Below are positions 11,100 to 23,847 of a stretch of 64,000 bases of DNA, piece by piece. Position 1 is the stretch's first letter, and every line of letters starts with the position of its first letter. The stretch comes from Sclerodactyla briareus. Its lineage: Eukaryota > Echinodermata > Holothuroidea > Dendrochirotida > Sclerodactylidae. Location: contig JAODTK010001477.1 in the NCBI GenBank assembly GCA_026419785.1, positions 558,001 to 622,000 on the forward strand, read 5' to 3'. Made by a program: the position numbers and the translations under genes. The notes under the pieces are model-generated. The model saw nothing but the letters and a program-made list of their open reading frames with translations, did not search any database and had not been told where the DNA came from.

Positions 11100-13240
11100 G
11101 TAGATCCGTGGCCCAATCCTGGGCTGGTCATACCAAAGCTTTAAATAAGGTATCCTCGCTGGATTGGTGCAAGGACAAAACAAGTAGATGTGTGAATAAA
11201 TTTCTATCATTCATTCAGGGAGGGTCAGGGAGGATGAGTTCTCATGAAAGGAGCATGAAGTTACAAGCCTATGACGAAAACAACCTTTTGCCTGCGTCCT
11301 GAATAAAAACAGTCAAGTAATGTTCTTGCAAGCAATTGAGAGCCCTCCTTTGAATGTTCCCAATCTTGCCAAAATGAGGGATTCTCGACTTACCTACAGC
11401 CGCCAAATAGACCGGTAGCAAGTTCTTTCCAAGAAAATTTACATGTTTAAAGGAAGCTGAGAATCAATCCAATCACCTATTCCCTACATTCAAACCAAAT
11501 CTGTCTAAATGTGACCTTAACACAGGAACCCAGAAACTCCATCTGCAGAGAACGCGGGACCACTTCTAAACTCTGTGTATATGGATAGAACAATACCTCA
11601 TCAAAAGCTACATCATGATCACACTACAACCAAGCTTACCGAAACTCTTTACATTGTCTGCTAGATCAGAATTACTACTGTAGACTAAATCCAGGTATAT
11701 TTCCTGATAGGACCAACCAGTGGGGAAAAAAATTTTAATCTGACTATCACTTGAACTGTTTGCCACTTCACTGCACAACTTTTCCTAATACTTAGAACAT
11801 TAGGGGGCAGGACAAAAAACAAAAATTATAGCATGAATATGACTATCACTCAAACTTCACCTAGCTGCAACTTTTTACTAATACTCCGAACATAGTTCTG
11901 ATTTAGTTTCAACTTATAAGCATGTATTTTGGTATCGCTTGAACTGTTTGCACCATAGCTACTGCTTCACACCGACATCAGACTGATTGATCACAGGTAC
12001 GCTCTCCCTGGTATCGGGGTAGCTATGTACAAAACTATGAATTACCATGAACTAAACAAAACGTGGGGTATTCCCTCCTATTGTTGTATTGAAACCTATA
12101 ATCATATTTCGTATTCATTCAATTGTCCAACAGGGAACTGAAGAACCACAAATTTGAAGAAAGCACGGACCTATGAGGAACCATTTTTTTTCACAATCGG
12201 TGACCTGACAGTCGGCACTCTCTTTTGACCAGGAATTTTGGCTAAACCCGCCTCTGGTGTCTTCCAACCGGAATTCCCCTTCCAAGGTTGATAGGTCATG
12301 TAAACCTTCTCTGTGAACTAACACGGGAGGAAATTCAAACGCCACTCCCCCAATTTGGAAGATTCCTCCAGGTTTGCCTCGTTGAGATATTCTATTCACC
12401 TCTTGATAAATTGAGGAATTTACCTTCTGGGAGTGGGGGTTGATGGATTGCCTCTAGATCTCATACGTAGTTCTTGGTAAAGGGTTTTCAGGAGTACATG
12501 TTTCATGACTTGTCACGGGATCATGCATATCTTCCCCCCCTTCCTCACCCACCCTGTGATATCATCATCATCATCCAGTTTTAATCCGGTGTTTTGTCCC
12601 CGAACGCGAGGGTGGCCGAATTCACCTTGCACTGACCGCATACTTGTTGCCATCTCAAAAGGATCACGAGGAGCTTTTTGCAATAGTCACTCGTGCCTAC
12701 TGCTGCATTCAAATTTGCTGAGATTAGGTCTGGGGGACTTGGCCCCCATAATGCCAAATCATATTTACATAAAGATTTTACTCTAACCAAGCTCCATTAA
12801 GGGTTCTGTTATAGGCGTAATCAATGGATATGCCTTGCAATGGTTTTCTCTCTCTCCTCCTCAGAAGCAGTGCTCTATGAGATTGCATTGTAGGCAAGCT
12901 ACGTCAAGTGATAATTGTGAAAGGTCTGCTGCATCAGACTATAACCCAAGGGTTTTCAACCTGGGGGATGAATCCCACCGTGGGACATCTTGGCATCTGG
13001 TGGCACGTGAGCTTGTCCCACCTCCCACAGAAGAAGAAAAAATGGCAAAATTAATCATTTTTAATACATCAAATTATTGAGATACATGACCATAGGCCGT
13101 GTGCAGTGAAGTTGTGATCAACAAAAACACGACAATATGCGCGAATGGTAACTTGACAATATGGTGTATTTCGAAATGGGGGAGTTTCGGCTCCGTCTGT
13201 CAACGTGATGACAGCGGTCGTGAGTGGGGGTGATCAACAA
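11100..13240. other. Unique stretch without a recognised gene
   Basis: The only notable frame is minus 12,115-12,429 (about 100 codons, containing GGIFQIGGVAFEFPPVLVHR). It has no recognised domain and no clear splice sites. I see no repeat array. Confidence 0.4.
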
Positions 13241-13241
13241 A

Positions 13242-13864
13242 AAAATCAAGCCATTTTGTGAAACAATTAAGAGTTCCCAACTTAGCAATGAAACAGTCTT
13301 CAGGCGGGAAATCATGCGAGCGGCATAGCCAGAGGACAAGACAAGAGATGGAGGGCAGCCCCCCCCCCCTACAGTTTTTTTTAGATCAAAAATTCGGGCA
13401 GGGAAAATACCAAACTTGGGCACAGAATGAAAGTTCAAACTGGTTAGAGACTCCTAATGCAAAAGTGAAAAGATTGTATGAAATTTGTAGTAAGTGGCTG
13501 AAAATTTGATCAATTGCCCCATCGAGGGTCAAATTTTTGCGCCGCATTGCGCGCACAGTGTGTGTTGGGCTACTTCATACCCACGAGCTGCAGTAAAAAT
13601 CAAGCTTGTTTAGGATTCGGGAAGAAATTTTCGGCATTCAAAATGAAAGGGTACGCGTAATGGTGAGCGGGGTCAAGTATTTACTGGACGCCCAATTTTA
13701 CTAAAAGTATTGCACCAGATTGCATTGACGATGTTTTCAATGTTCAAATTTTCAAAGGGGAGGGAGACACCGCCCAATATCGGGATCCATGCCAGATCGT
13801 CGGCAAAACATGCCCTCTACACCCCCCCAGCCTCCCCAATTAACAACCCTTCGCTACGCCCGTG
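13242..13864 (+). mobile_element. hAT-like repeat family, copy 1 (left end not found)
   Basis: This stretch is colinear with 33,035-33,680. Shared landmarks are AATGAAACAGTC, CAGGCGGGAA, ATCATGCGAGCGGCA, a C-tract followed by CAGTTTTT, CACAGAAT, CGAGCTGCAG, GCCCAATTTTAC, and the right end CAACCCTTCGC-TACGC. The right terminus on the minus strand reads CACGGGCGTAGCGAAGGG, the style of ends seen in many non-autonomous hAT elements. The left terminus present in copy 2 is not obvious here, so this copy looks truncated on that side. Confidence 0.6.
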
Positions 13865-16785
13865 CGTGACGAGTCCGTGCGCGTGAAACGTAGGGAAAAT
13901 GCTCCTAACAAATCAACCAAACTGCACAATTTCAAGTGTTTTATAATTTTTCTACTCATACGCTTCATTAAAATAAATGCTGGGAAAGTAATACTTTCAT
14001 GAACGCCAATTGGGGGACGACAGCCAAAACGGTTGAAAACCCCTGCTCTTACCTGAAAATTCTGGCAGACAATGAAGACCCACCTAAAAATCTTCAAAAG
14101 GTGGTACACTAGGCTTTCTCCGTCTCACTGCACATAACCTCCCCGGCCCTCGCAGGCTCCCAGGCCTCGCGCTCACAGTATGGCAGTCCCTTATTCAAGA
14201 CCAGGTTTATAATACAATTCACAATGCCCTGTTGTGATGCTGCTTAGAACATTTGATCAGGTGAAAATAATCTAGCACCCATCATCTGGAAAGAGAGGCA
14301 GAGATGGGCTAAAAAAGAGGTGGTGTGGAAACTTAACCAAATTGTTGAAATCACAATATTTGGATTGCCTTTTTCAAAAAAAACAAGAAGACTATAATTT
14401 AAAGCACAGGGATGAACTAAAACACTCCATGTAATCAGTTTTCTGTCACTGCTATAAGCCATCATTCAAAAATTTGCCATATAAGCATGAGGGGTATTCA
14501 CTTGGCTGTCAACATACAAACTATTGGATGCCTCAGTCCAAATGTTTCACATTTGGGCAACCCACTTCAGTTACCGATTGCGAGGTTTTGCTTAAACGTT
14601 GCAAAACGTGTCTGCCACTTGCAGCAAACAGGGGTAATTGTTGGTCGACCGTGATAATGTTAACTGGATAGGTTCTTTGTGGACATATTCAAGTTTGTAT
14701 ATGTTCTGATAACCACTGAGGTGTAGCCATTCCTGGCAGCAGTGAGCGAATCAGGACAGGGCCCAATGAGGGCAGGCTAGAGCTTTACAACAGTGTTGAA
14801 TAGCTCACGTTGGATCAAATTTAGGCACAGGGTGTGGTCAAAACATGGCGGCCATACTGGGGCACAGTGGTGTTTATTCCCCCTCAAAATCTAGATAAAT
14901 TATACAGCAACTTTACATTACAATGGTTCATCAGATGGGAACTCACGCGATGCTTGCTTGGCCTCTTTTGATCTCTGAAAGAGATCATCAGGTTAATTTT
15001 GAAACCGGTGTATTTCAATTTAATTTCAAATTTCAAATTATTTTTGTGACTGATAGATCCGATCACTATTGCACACATAGTTATTGTCTTGTCTATAGTT
15101 TGGAACTGATTAGGATTTATTGAAGAATAATTACCTCCTTTATTACCTACCCCCCTCCCCCCCCCCTCTTCCACGCAGAGCATATTTCTACGCTCTACGT
15201 GATGGCCCCCGGTATATGATGTTGCCGTCATGCATGCTTCCAAGGCGTCAAGTCTCTCCTACCTTTAGCCTTCTGCTGCTGGGTTATACTCGAATACTAG
15301 ACAATGAATTTGTGGCAGAACACTGCGCTGAAGAACAAGTACTATGCTACTGAAAATACAATTATATAATACACTTTAGGAGGCGGTTGTTCATGTCCAA
15401 GCTTGGACCTGGGAAAGGGCATGGAATCTGTATTCAGCGAGCCTCCTTTTGTGAACATTCACTTTGGGATTGACTAGACCTACATGTTCCCGGAATGTTA
15501 TTGCTCAATCTACAAAGTATTCTATGTATTTACATATTTTTTGAAGCAACTGTATTCATGCCAGAATGAGCTTTGTATTCACAAAATGCTCACCCGCACT
15601 TCATGCCAATAAAAATTCATTTCATTCATTTTGGCAAACTTTTATTCAACTAAACATGGTTCTTACATAACATAACAACCAGTTATACATAACTGTTGAT
15701 GGATAAAACACATATGACAATGTTTTTTCCGGTCCAGATCCAGCTGATTTTCTCTCTCACTGCACTTGCACTGGTCATTAAGATGAAGGCCGGTCTCCCT
15801 AGTTAAAATGGCTGGGACCTTAATCTCCACCTGAATCAAAGGTGTTTTATTGCAATTATAGACTTTCGTGGTATCAAACGCTTTGGTCCGGCATGTTCAA
15901 TTATGATTAAAATTAGACTGTGTTGGCCGCTCCAAAGAGCAGTCCCTATTGTTTATGTAAATGATGTATGTCTAGGCACTGGGTCATGTAATTGTAGGTG
16001 TGAGTTGGTATGCACTGTTTTTGCCATTGTTGCAGGGCCTACGAGGGTACTGTTGATAATGTGACACCCACTGTTTTGTATCGTTTTTACCTATTTATTA
16101 GCCCTGTGTTGTGTTATTTCAGAGAAAATCCAAAGATTTATACATCAAATTCTTCCTTTTCTGTCTGGAGACATCGATTTGTAACATAAATCTGCACGGA
16201 GTAATTTATGTATGAATTATTAAACTTGTCCCTTGTTCCATTAAAAAATTTTTTCACAAGGTTGATGGTAGAAATAATTTTCCTTATTTGGTACATAGAA
16301 CTATAAATATATATATAATAGATATATAAAATAAATAATAAACACCTTCTATATCATTTCACATACGAATTATATATGTAAAAATCTGGAAACCAATGTA
16401 ATTTCTATGTATCATTGTGTCAAAGGAAAACAAGGGGGGGGGAAAAAAAAAAAAATACATAATTGAATAGAAACTGCTTTAACTGTTTTCCGTGATTTCT
16501 AATTGGCTGGGTGCTTTCCCTATCTCAGAAGTCTAAAGAAATGAAATTAATTTCTGACCATAGTGAGATCCCTTGTCCTACATCAACTATGAAAAAAGCC
16601 CCTTAGCTCTCATTTGATACACAAGCCAGGCTGATTTGCTCTACCATTGATCAACTTCGTGAGGGGATTTCGTGGTTCTGTCAAACGGTAACCCCTGGGT
16701 CTCATAGATTACACATGTGTGACCCAAGGCCTGGATGACCCTTTCCTGCAAAGACATGTGCTTTAATGCATGCAAGTAATGGTGT
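13865..16785. other. Non-coding stretch
   Basis: It contains AT-rich DNA with a TATATA run near 16,310, a G-run next to an A-run near 16,432-16,455, and scattered AATAAA words. No exon, array or element end was supported. Confidence 0.4.
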
Positions 16786-16884
16786 TTTTTGTCTCGCCCT
16801 GAACTTTGTTCAAGGAGATGACATAGTGGTCACTTTTTTGTGTGTCTGTCTTCCTGTCTGCCTGTCTGCCCGTCTGTCTGTCCC
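16786..16884 (-). mobile_element. Hairpin plus CAGA-type microsatellite: likely end of a Helitron-like element
   Basis: On the plus strand CTCGCCCTGAAC and GTTCAAGGAG (16,793-16,817) form a short stem with a 3-nt loop. Next comes a CTGT/CTGC microsatellite (about 16,840-16,883). Read on the minus strand the order is satellite array, unique block, CAGA-type microsatellite, hairpin. This is the same order as in the elements at 52.3-63.4 kb, so I read it as the 3' end of a minus-oriented element. No clean CTRR end could be assigned. Confidence 0.4.
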
Positions 16885-17169
16885 TTAATGGTGCGGTAGA
16901 TATCTCCTGAACCGTGGAAGCCCTCCTGCTGGAACCTTTTTGTGGAGTGCGCGGTGAAAGAGTTGCCGATGTGCTTCCATTTTTCGTCCCGACAGACCAT
17001 GCCTCTTTTCATAAATTTGCATGTTTAATGAAAATTGGCCGGAAGCTTGTGTACAAGATATCTCTTGATCGTTAGATTGCATTGGTGAAGGCCGGTTCGG
17101 GTATATAACAACTATGAAGATAAAAACGAATCGAATCAGATTCCTGGCATGATATATGCTAATTAAGTG

Positions 17170-20100
17170 TCTAATTTGCATAATTTTCTGCATATTTTGA
17201 AGTTTGTTGGATTTTGACAAACTTGGTGGAGATGGTTTCTCATAGTCCCAATGAATTTTAAGTAGGGACGAGGGCCCCAGAAGTAATTTAATGTTAATAA
17301 TCTCGTCACTCTGGTCACAAACTGTTTTCTGGCCATAATATCGAGAATTGAATGTCTGTGAGGCTGGAAGTTCACCATTGTGATATATTGTTGACCTTCA
17401 TGTGTTGCCCTCTGACCTCAATTGACCTCTGCGGGTGTTAGGTGGTTTAAATGTTGAGTCTTGTAAATGTGCTTATTTAAGGAGGTACAGGCACAATAAA
17501 TAAGAACTGGTTATTTTGGATATTGAAACCTTTGTGTGCTTTAATGGAGGAGACCACCTCCCGCGTCGATCGGACTCATACTTTGGTAGTTATAAGGGTT
17601 CAAAGTTTAATTAATAGCTTTTTCGCAATAACATTGGGCGGTTTCATTTGGCATGATGTCGCTCATATGCTGTCTAAGTGATGCATCACCTGGAGAGTAC
17701 AATTTTATAAAAACGCCATTCATTGACGGTCAATCAAAGGTCACTTAGGGGTCAAACTGAATTTAGTAACTTTTGGCAATCGCACTGGCATGTTCCTCAG
17801 AATTTGAAATGCTCCTAGGAGTGGGTGTATCCATGGAGAATTTACCAATTTCATAATAAAACTGCCATTTCATTAAGGTCATTCAAGGCTTCACTTAAAA
17901 GGTTCACAAACTGTTTCTGGCCAGTAATCGGAGAATTGAATATTTGTGAAGGCTGGAGGTCACTATTGTCCATATCAATTGTTGACACTCATGTGTGTGT
18001 GACCTCTGACCTCATTTGACCTCTGTCGGGTGGTCATGTGGTTAAAGTTTATCCTTTTTTTGAATAAATGTTCTTAGTTTTTTAAGGAGTTAGGGCAAAA
18101 AAAAATAGAAACTGGTTATTTTTGGATGGTGATAGACCTTTTTGTGTGCTTTATGGAGGACCACTCCCGCTTCTTTCGATCGGACGCATACTTTCGTAGT
18201 TACACAAGGGGTCAAAGTTTAATTTAAAAGCTTTTCGCAATACATTAGGCGTGTTCATTTGGAATGCAAATATCTTCTAGGAGTGGCTCATCACATGGGA
18301 GTTAACAATTTTTTATAAAAAAACCCGCCATTTCATTGAAGGGCATCAAAATCAAAGTCACTTAGGGGGTCAAAAACTGAATTTAGTACTTTTGTGGCAA
18401 TAGCAATGGGCATGTTCCACTCAGAATGCAAAAATGCTCGCTCGGAGTGGATTATCACATGGAGAATTACAAATTTCATAAAAACTGCCAGTCTTAAAGT
18501 TCCAATCAAGGTCACTTAAGGGTCAAAAACTGTTTTCCCGCCATAAATAGAGAATTGATATTTGTGGAAGGCTGGAAGGGTTCACTATTGTCTATAATGT
18601 TGACCTGCATGTGTGTGACCCATCTGACCTCAATTTGACCTCATTCGGTGGCTCCATGTGGTTTAAGGTTGAGTCTGGAATAAATGTGGCTATTATAAGG
18701 ATCATTCCAACGACGGGCAAAAAAAACCACACTAGCAAACTGTTATTTTGGATATGTTGAGACCTATTGTGTGCTTCATGGAGGCACAACGGCAACTCCC
18801 GCACTCTCGATCGACCATACTTCTGGTAGTAATACAAGGGTCGTTTACATTGTAACGAACTGCTTTTTCAATAACCACCATTGGCCTAATGCCTCATTGA
18901 GGATCATCCAATAGATGCTTCTAGAGTGGATGCAATTCACTGGAGAGGTAATAGACCCAATTTTATAATAAAACAAAACCACACCCCCCTCACCCCCCAA
19001 CCATTACATCAACAAAGTGAGCGATGCCACAAACTGAGTTAACAATATAAACAGTACGTTTATGAGCAGCAGACCGAACGCACTGTTGGCCAGATACCCA
19101 CACCTCACCCACCAGCACACAACCAGAAACACTGATCAAATTCTCATCCTCTGAAGAACCACCAAACTGTAGTGAACTGAACAAATATCCATGGAGATTC
19201 TGCCAATAATTTTTACAAATAAAAAACTCTCGGCCATTTCTCTAAGGTACATATATCAAGGTCACTTAAGGTCAAACTCCGTTTTCTGGCCATAGATGCG
19301 CGAATTGATAATTTGTGAAGGCTGGAAGGTTCACTATTGTTTATATTGTTGACACGGTGCACACTGTGTGTGCCGCTCTGACCCTCATTTGGACCGTCTG
19401 TCGGGTGTGGGGGGGGCTGCATGTGTGTTTAAAGGTTAGGAGTCTTGATAAATGTGCTTTTTAGGAGTTCCGGTGCAAAAAAAAAATAAGAACTGGTTTT
19501 TTTGGATTGTGATAGACCTTTGTGTGCTTTCAATGGAGGAAAAACACACTCCCGCTTCGATCGGTTACATACTTGGGTAGTTAAAGGGTTCAAAGTTTAA
19601 TCTAAACGCGTTTTCGCAATAACTAGGCGTGATCCTTGGAATGGCCATATGCCTTCTACGCTGAGATGGAGCATAACATGGAGTAGTACAATAAATTTCA
19701 TTACAAACCTACCAAAGTACATGATCATTGAGCTCATAGTCAAAAAGGTCACGTAGGGTAAAACCGATTATTGTACTTTTTTGGCAATAGCCTGGCATCA
19801 TCAGAAATGTAAATGGCTCCAGGAGTGGATGTATCCCCTGGAGAGTTACACTTTTCATAAAAACTGCCATGTCATAAAAGGTCATTCAGGTCACTAGGGG
19901 TCAAAAACTGTGTTTCTCTTTCCGGCCTTAATCGGAGAATTGATAATATCTTTGAAGGCTGGAAGGTTCACCAATTTTGTGATATAATTGTTGACCTCAT
20001 GTGTGTGACCTCTGACCTCAATTGACCTCTGTCGGGTGGGGCATGTTGTTAAAGGTTGAGGTTTGAATTAATGTGCTTAATTAAGAGTCACGGGCCCCCC

Positions 20101-20260
20101 AAAAAAACTGTTAAGTTTTTGGATATGTGATAAGCCCTTTGTGTGCTTCCATGATGAACAACTCCCGCTTCGATCGGACGCATACTCTTTGGTAGTTCCA
20201 AGAGGTCAAAGTTAATTAATAGCTTTTTCTCGCACATAACATTCAGGCCGTGTTTCATCT
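17170..20260. repeat. Satellite array of about 600-bp units, about five copies
   Basis: The phrase GAGAATTGA plus GAAGGCTGGA recurs near 17,343, 17,932, 18,551, 19,301 and 19,936. Each time it is followed by TTGTTGAC, TGTGTG and TGACCTC blocks, then AATAAATGTGCT, TGGTTATTTTGGAT, CTTTGTGTGCTT, CTCCCGC-TTCGATCGGAC, and AAAGTTTAAT. The unit is about 590-640 bp; the third interval is about 750 bp because 18,960-19,190 is strongly divergent. Later copies are full of one-base gains and losses. A half-unit (GGTCA with ATAAAAACTG-like words) repeats inside each unit. Confidence 0.75.
17413..17428 (-). promoter_or_regulatory. DR4-type nuclear-receptor half-site pair inside the satellite unit
   Basis: TGACCT-CAAT-TGACCT is a direct repeat of the AGGTCA half-site with 4-bp spacing on the minus strand. 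The next unit has TGACCT three times at 18,000-18,022, with spacings of 1 and 4. Binding in the cell is not shown; this is a motif match that recurs because the unit is repeated. Confidence 0.4.
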
Positions 20261-22515
20261 GTGATCCTCATGAAACTGAGTCGAAGATGTACACCTATTG
20301 ATCGCCCAGATAAACTTTACACACAGTGGGTAAAGTCACTTAAGTGTAGAGCATCTCATTAATGTGATAATTTGCATAAATTACAAACTTTTTTTTTGAA
20401 TTTATGTTACAATTGGCCAGTCACAATTGGATGAATGCAGCTAGGGTGCTGGTAGAGATTTGTCATGTAATTTTTTGGTTCAAGTAATCAATCGACATCT
20501 ATAGACAAGGTCAAAGGTCAAAAGGTCAAGTTTTAGAAAATGTGCTCATTTTAGGAGTTACAGCGCAAAGAAATAAAAACTTTCGATTTTTGGATATGTT
20601 ATATTTTCTCTCTGCTACATAACTAAACCAACCCCCGCTTCAATATGCCCCTGGTCTTTAAAGTTACAAAGGGCTAAAGGTTGATTTTGAATACCCTTTT
20701 GGGCGATAGCATAGGGGGGTGTGTGTACCCTGATGCCATATGCTTGGGGCTTGGTGCATCCCATTGAGGCAAGCATTTTTTCATAAAACCCGTCTGTATC
20801 AAAGGTCATTCGAGGTCAGAAACTGCCAAATATTAACATTTTCTGCAATCAATTTTAGTGACTGTGTGTTTATAACTGAAATTTCGAGGACATGCTGCAT
20901 ATATCAAGGTAACATTTTTCATAAAAACCGTTTATTTCAGCAAAGGTCATTAAGGTCACTTATGGACCAAAAACTGTCAAATATAACATGTACTGCAACA
21001 AACTCCAGAGTCTGTACGCTACCTTTTCACGAATGGTTTAGTCTTGGGCACCCTAGCTGCCAGCATGATGCTTAAATCACTATTATTATAGCACTGCTAT
21101 CCATACAAATGTGTTACTACTCATTTCACCCCCTCACGCATGTTATTTCCTTCCTCCTACTAGTAGTCCCCATCAGTGACAGACAGAGATTTCATCCCTT
21201 GTCAAAACCTGCTTTTTTTCCCTTGAGGTTTCACATCAGCCTGTCATAACCTCTTCTTCTCTTCTGGGCCCCACCACTGACCATATAAAGTGTAATCCCT
21301 CAGTCATTTGTTTACCAGGCACCTATTCAAGAATGAATGTGTCAGGTGTCACCTGCAGTCGCTCCTGGAGTGTGAGATGGGGGGAGGGAGGTCACTCCTT
21401 TATCACTTATATAGTCATTGCTTCAGCCAGTAGGGCCTTTATGACTCCTGCCAGGAAGGCCTAATTAGAAGGCTTATTCCACTCTGGACAGGGGATTGAG
21501 AGGGGTGGGTGTGTACTCCCTCGGGAGTTGATGGAAGTAGATGTATAAGGGCATCCTCTTTGTGATATATAGGATAACTTTATTAGATTTTAGGGTCCAT
21601 TTACATTGTTTGTACAATAACATAGTGATCGAGGGAATCTATTAACTCAGTAAGTAATGATTTATAATGGAGGGACATAGGTAGGATCACGGGGTGTATC
21701 AATGAGGCAATGCAATGTTGAAATAGTTACGAGGTCTTGGGATATTAAAGCAACATATGAATGCCTTGTAATTGTTTGCAATGGTGACTAAAAGAAGAAA
21801 TCACTGATCGCGCAACCAGGCGAGACACTGGGGGCGATCGCCTTGTTTGTTTTCATCTCGCCTGTGTAGATGTAAGATTAGATTTTGGTTACGCGAAGAC
21901 CTTGATATGATTGATTATGATTGATTAGATTATTTTATGTATTTTGGTTGTTTGAGCTGTAAGCAAGATTAGGCGGAATCCAGCTACGATGTGGATTTGC
22001 ATTGAGACCAGGATGGCAGGTAGATGAACTGATTGATTTATCAGCTTAAAATAGGCTGATTTGGCAGAATCCATGTGCTTTTTCAACATTTGTCATATTT
22101 TCACACACTGTAGATATTTTGAATGGATTAAAGGTCAGCCATAGGTTCATTTCATCAGTGTATCTACTTTGCATAATTGGCTACCAGTTGTCAGATTGTT
22201 ATGGATGTCTTCTACCCTTGGTTCGGAAAGTCTTTTAAATGTGCAAATACAAGTGACAATGGGTCCATTAGAGGTCATTCAGTGTCTACTTTGCTAATGT
22301 ATACAAATTAGGAGCATGGTACATAAGAACCTGCCTAACCGCACTTGTACGTACACACACACCACAGAACACTCACGGCATGTGCTATATTTTTTTACAT
22401 GACACACACACACACCAAACTGAATTATTGATACATGTACACACCCACGATCGATTGGACTAATGATCTTTCCAATCGTACTTATTGACCATGACCCTCT
22501 GTTGAGAACAATAGG
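20261..22515. other. Array edge and unique DNA
   Basis: 20,261-21,070 holds degenerate relatives of the satellite (GGTCA blocks, CATAAAAACCG, and a triple AGGTCA-like run at 20,508-20,528). From 21,070 on I see no array and no exon. A 9-bp inverted repeat CAGGCGAGA / TCTCGCCTG sits at 21,817-21,825 and 21,856-21,864. Confidence 0.4.
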
Positions 22516-22517
22516 GT

Positions 22518-22733
22518 TTTTTCTGTCCTTTAGATAATCAGCTTACAGGAACAAATGGTTCTTCTGTCTTTAGATATCAGCTTACAGGACACGATGGTTA
22601 CTTCTGCCTTCGATATCAGGGTCTTACAGGAACAATATAGGTTCTTCTGGTCGCTTTTAATATCATGCTTAACAAGACAATAGTAGGAATGTTATAGCAG
22701 TTCTGTCCTTAATCAGCTTACAGGAAGTGTCAC
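22518..22733. repeat. Minisatellite of about 50 bp, four to five decayed units
   Basis: Units carry TTCTGTC-CTTTAGATATCAGC, TTACAGGA and CAATGGT-like words with many small length changes. The array ends directly at the left target duplication of the next element. Confidence 0.55.
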
Positions 22734-22740
22734 ATACACA

Positions 22741-23627
22741 CAGCGCGGTTCTACGGGGGGGGGGGGGGGGCTATGGAAAGGGGGGGGATGACTTCAGCAG
22801 ACCGCCCAAATCCTCCAAAGCCCCCCCAAATTCCTCGATGTGATCTCGATGTCTATACCTAACTAGAGATTTTTCTCAGATATTATTCGTAGTTGAGACA
22901 TTTTCACTCGAGTCTAGGCATTATTACTTAACATATTATTCGTACGTTAGTGAAGACATTTTCATCATGAAGTCTAGGATTCTGCACAGAAATTTGCAAG
23001 CCTAAATGATGGTACATAAGTGGGCGACCCCAGTGGGTCATTCCATACAGTGGGTCAATCTTTTAAATAAAAAATCTACTGGTGAACCATTAATCCTTCA
23101 GCCGGAGTGCTCTTCGGGTGAGGTTCGGGGTCGTTTGTGGTCTGCAGCCAGGACGTGCAAATTTAGCTGCCAATATTGTTGCGAAATTGATAATAGTCTA
23201 TTCTGTAAAGTAAAATAGTTCACAATCACCCAAAAATTGAACCATAGCAAATGACAAATGACAACACAACCAGGTCATGCTACAGAAAACACTATTTTAA
23301 TAACCAAAGCAAACCTACTTCAAGGAACTTCCTCCTCTGCTTGAACCACAGGCCAGACAGCGAGTCTCACAATCATAGATTCCCTTCAATAATGTCGCCA
23401 CTCTAAAAACTTTTCGTCAACCAGAATGCCTGATAATTGCTCTAAATGGGAGGATTATCCAACACCCAGATTGAACGAGAGAGGGCCCGTTTCCGGTGAT
23501 CTGGCAGTCCGAGATTTTCAAAAAATTTTCTTGTACGCTACGGCGCCACCTATGTGGCGCTCCGCTTAGATAGTCGACAAACTAGTAAGCCCCCCCCCCC
23601 AAAAATATTCCTCTAGAACCGCGCCTG
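22741..23627. mobile_element. Non-autonomous hAT-like element with perfect 8-bp target duplication
   Basis: The left end CAGCGCGGTTCTACGGGGG and the right end (minus strand) CAGGCGCGGTTCTAGAGG form terminal inverted repeats with one length difference. CATACACA flanks both sides exactly (22,733-22,740 and 23,628-23,635). An 8-bp duplication and CAG ends fit the hAT superfamily. The 887-bp interior has no transposase; G- and C-tracts lie just inside each end, and a short stem (GGCGCCAC / GTGGCGCT) sits near 23,541-23,561. Confidence 0.75.
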
Positions 23628-23691
23628 CATACACACAATATAGAATTGCATGACTGCATAGATTCCTACATGGAACACATAGTGTGTGATC

Positions 23692-23742
23692 GCATATATA
23701 TCTATATATATATATAATATATATATATATTATATATATATA

Positions 23743-23784
<42 letters not shown>

Positions 23785-23803
23785 TATATATAATATATAT
23801 ATA

Positions 23804-23847
<44 letters not shown>
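23692..23847. repeat. TA dinucleotide microsatellite
   Basis: An almost pure (TA)n run with occasional phase slips (TAATAT). Confidence 0.95.

Noticed and set aside
12115-12429. Minus frame of about 100 codons
   Set aside because: There is no domain, splice site or neighbouring exon to support it.
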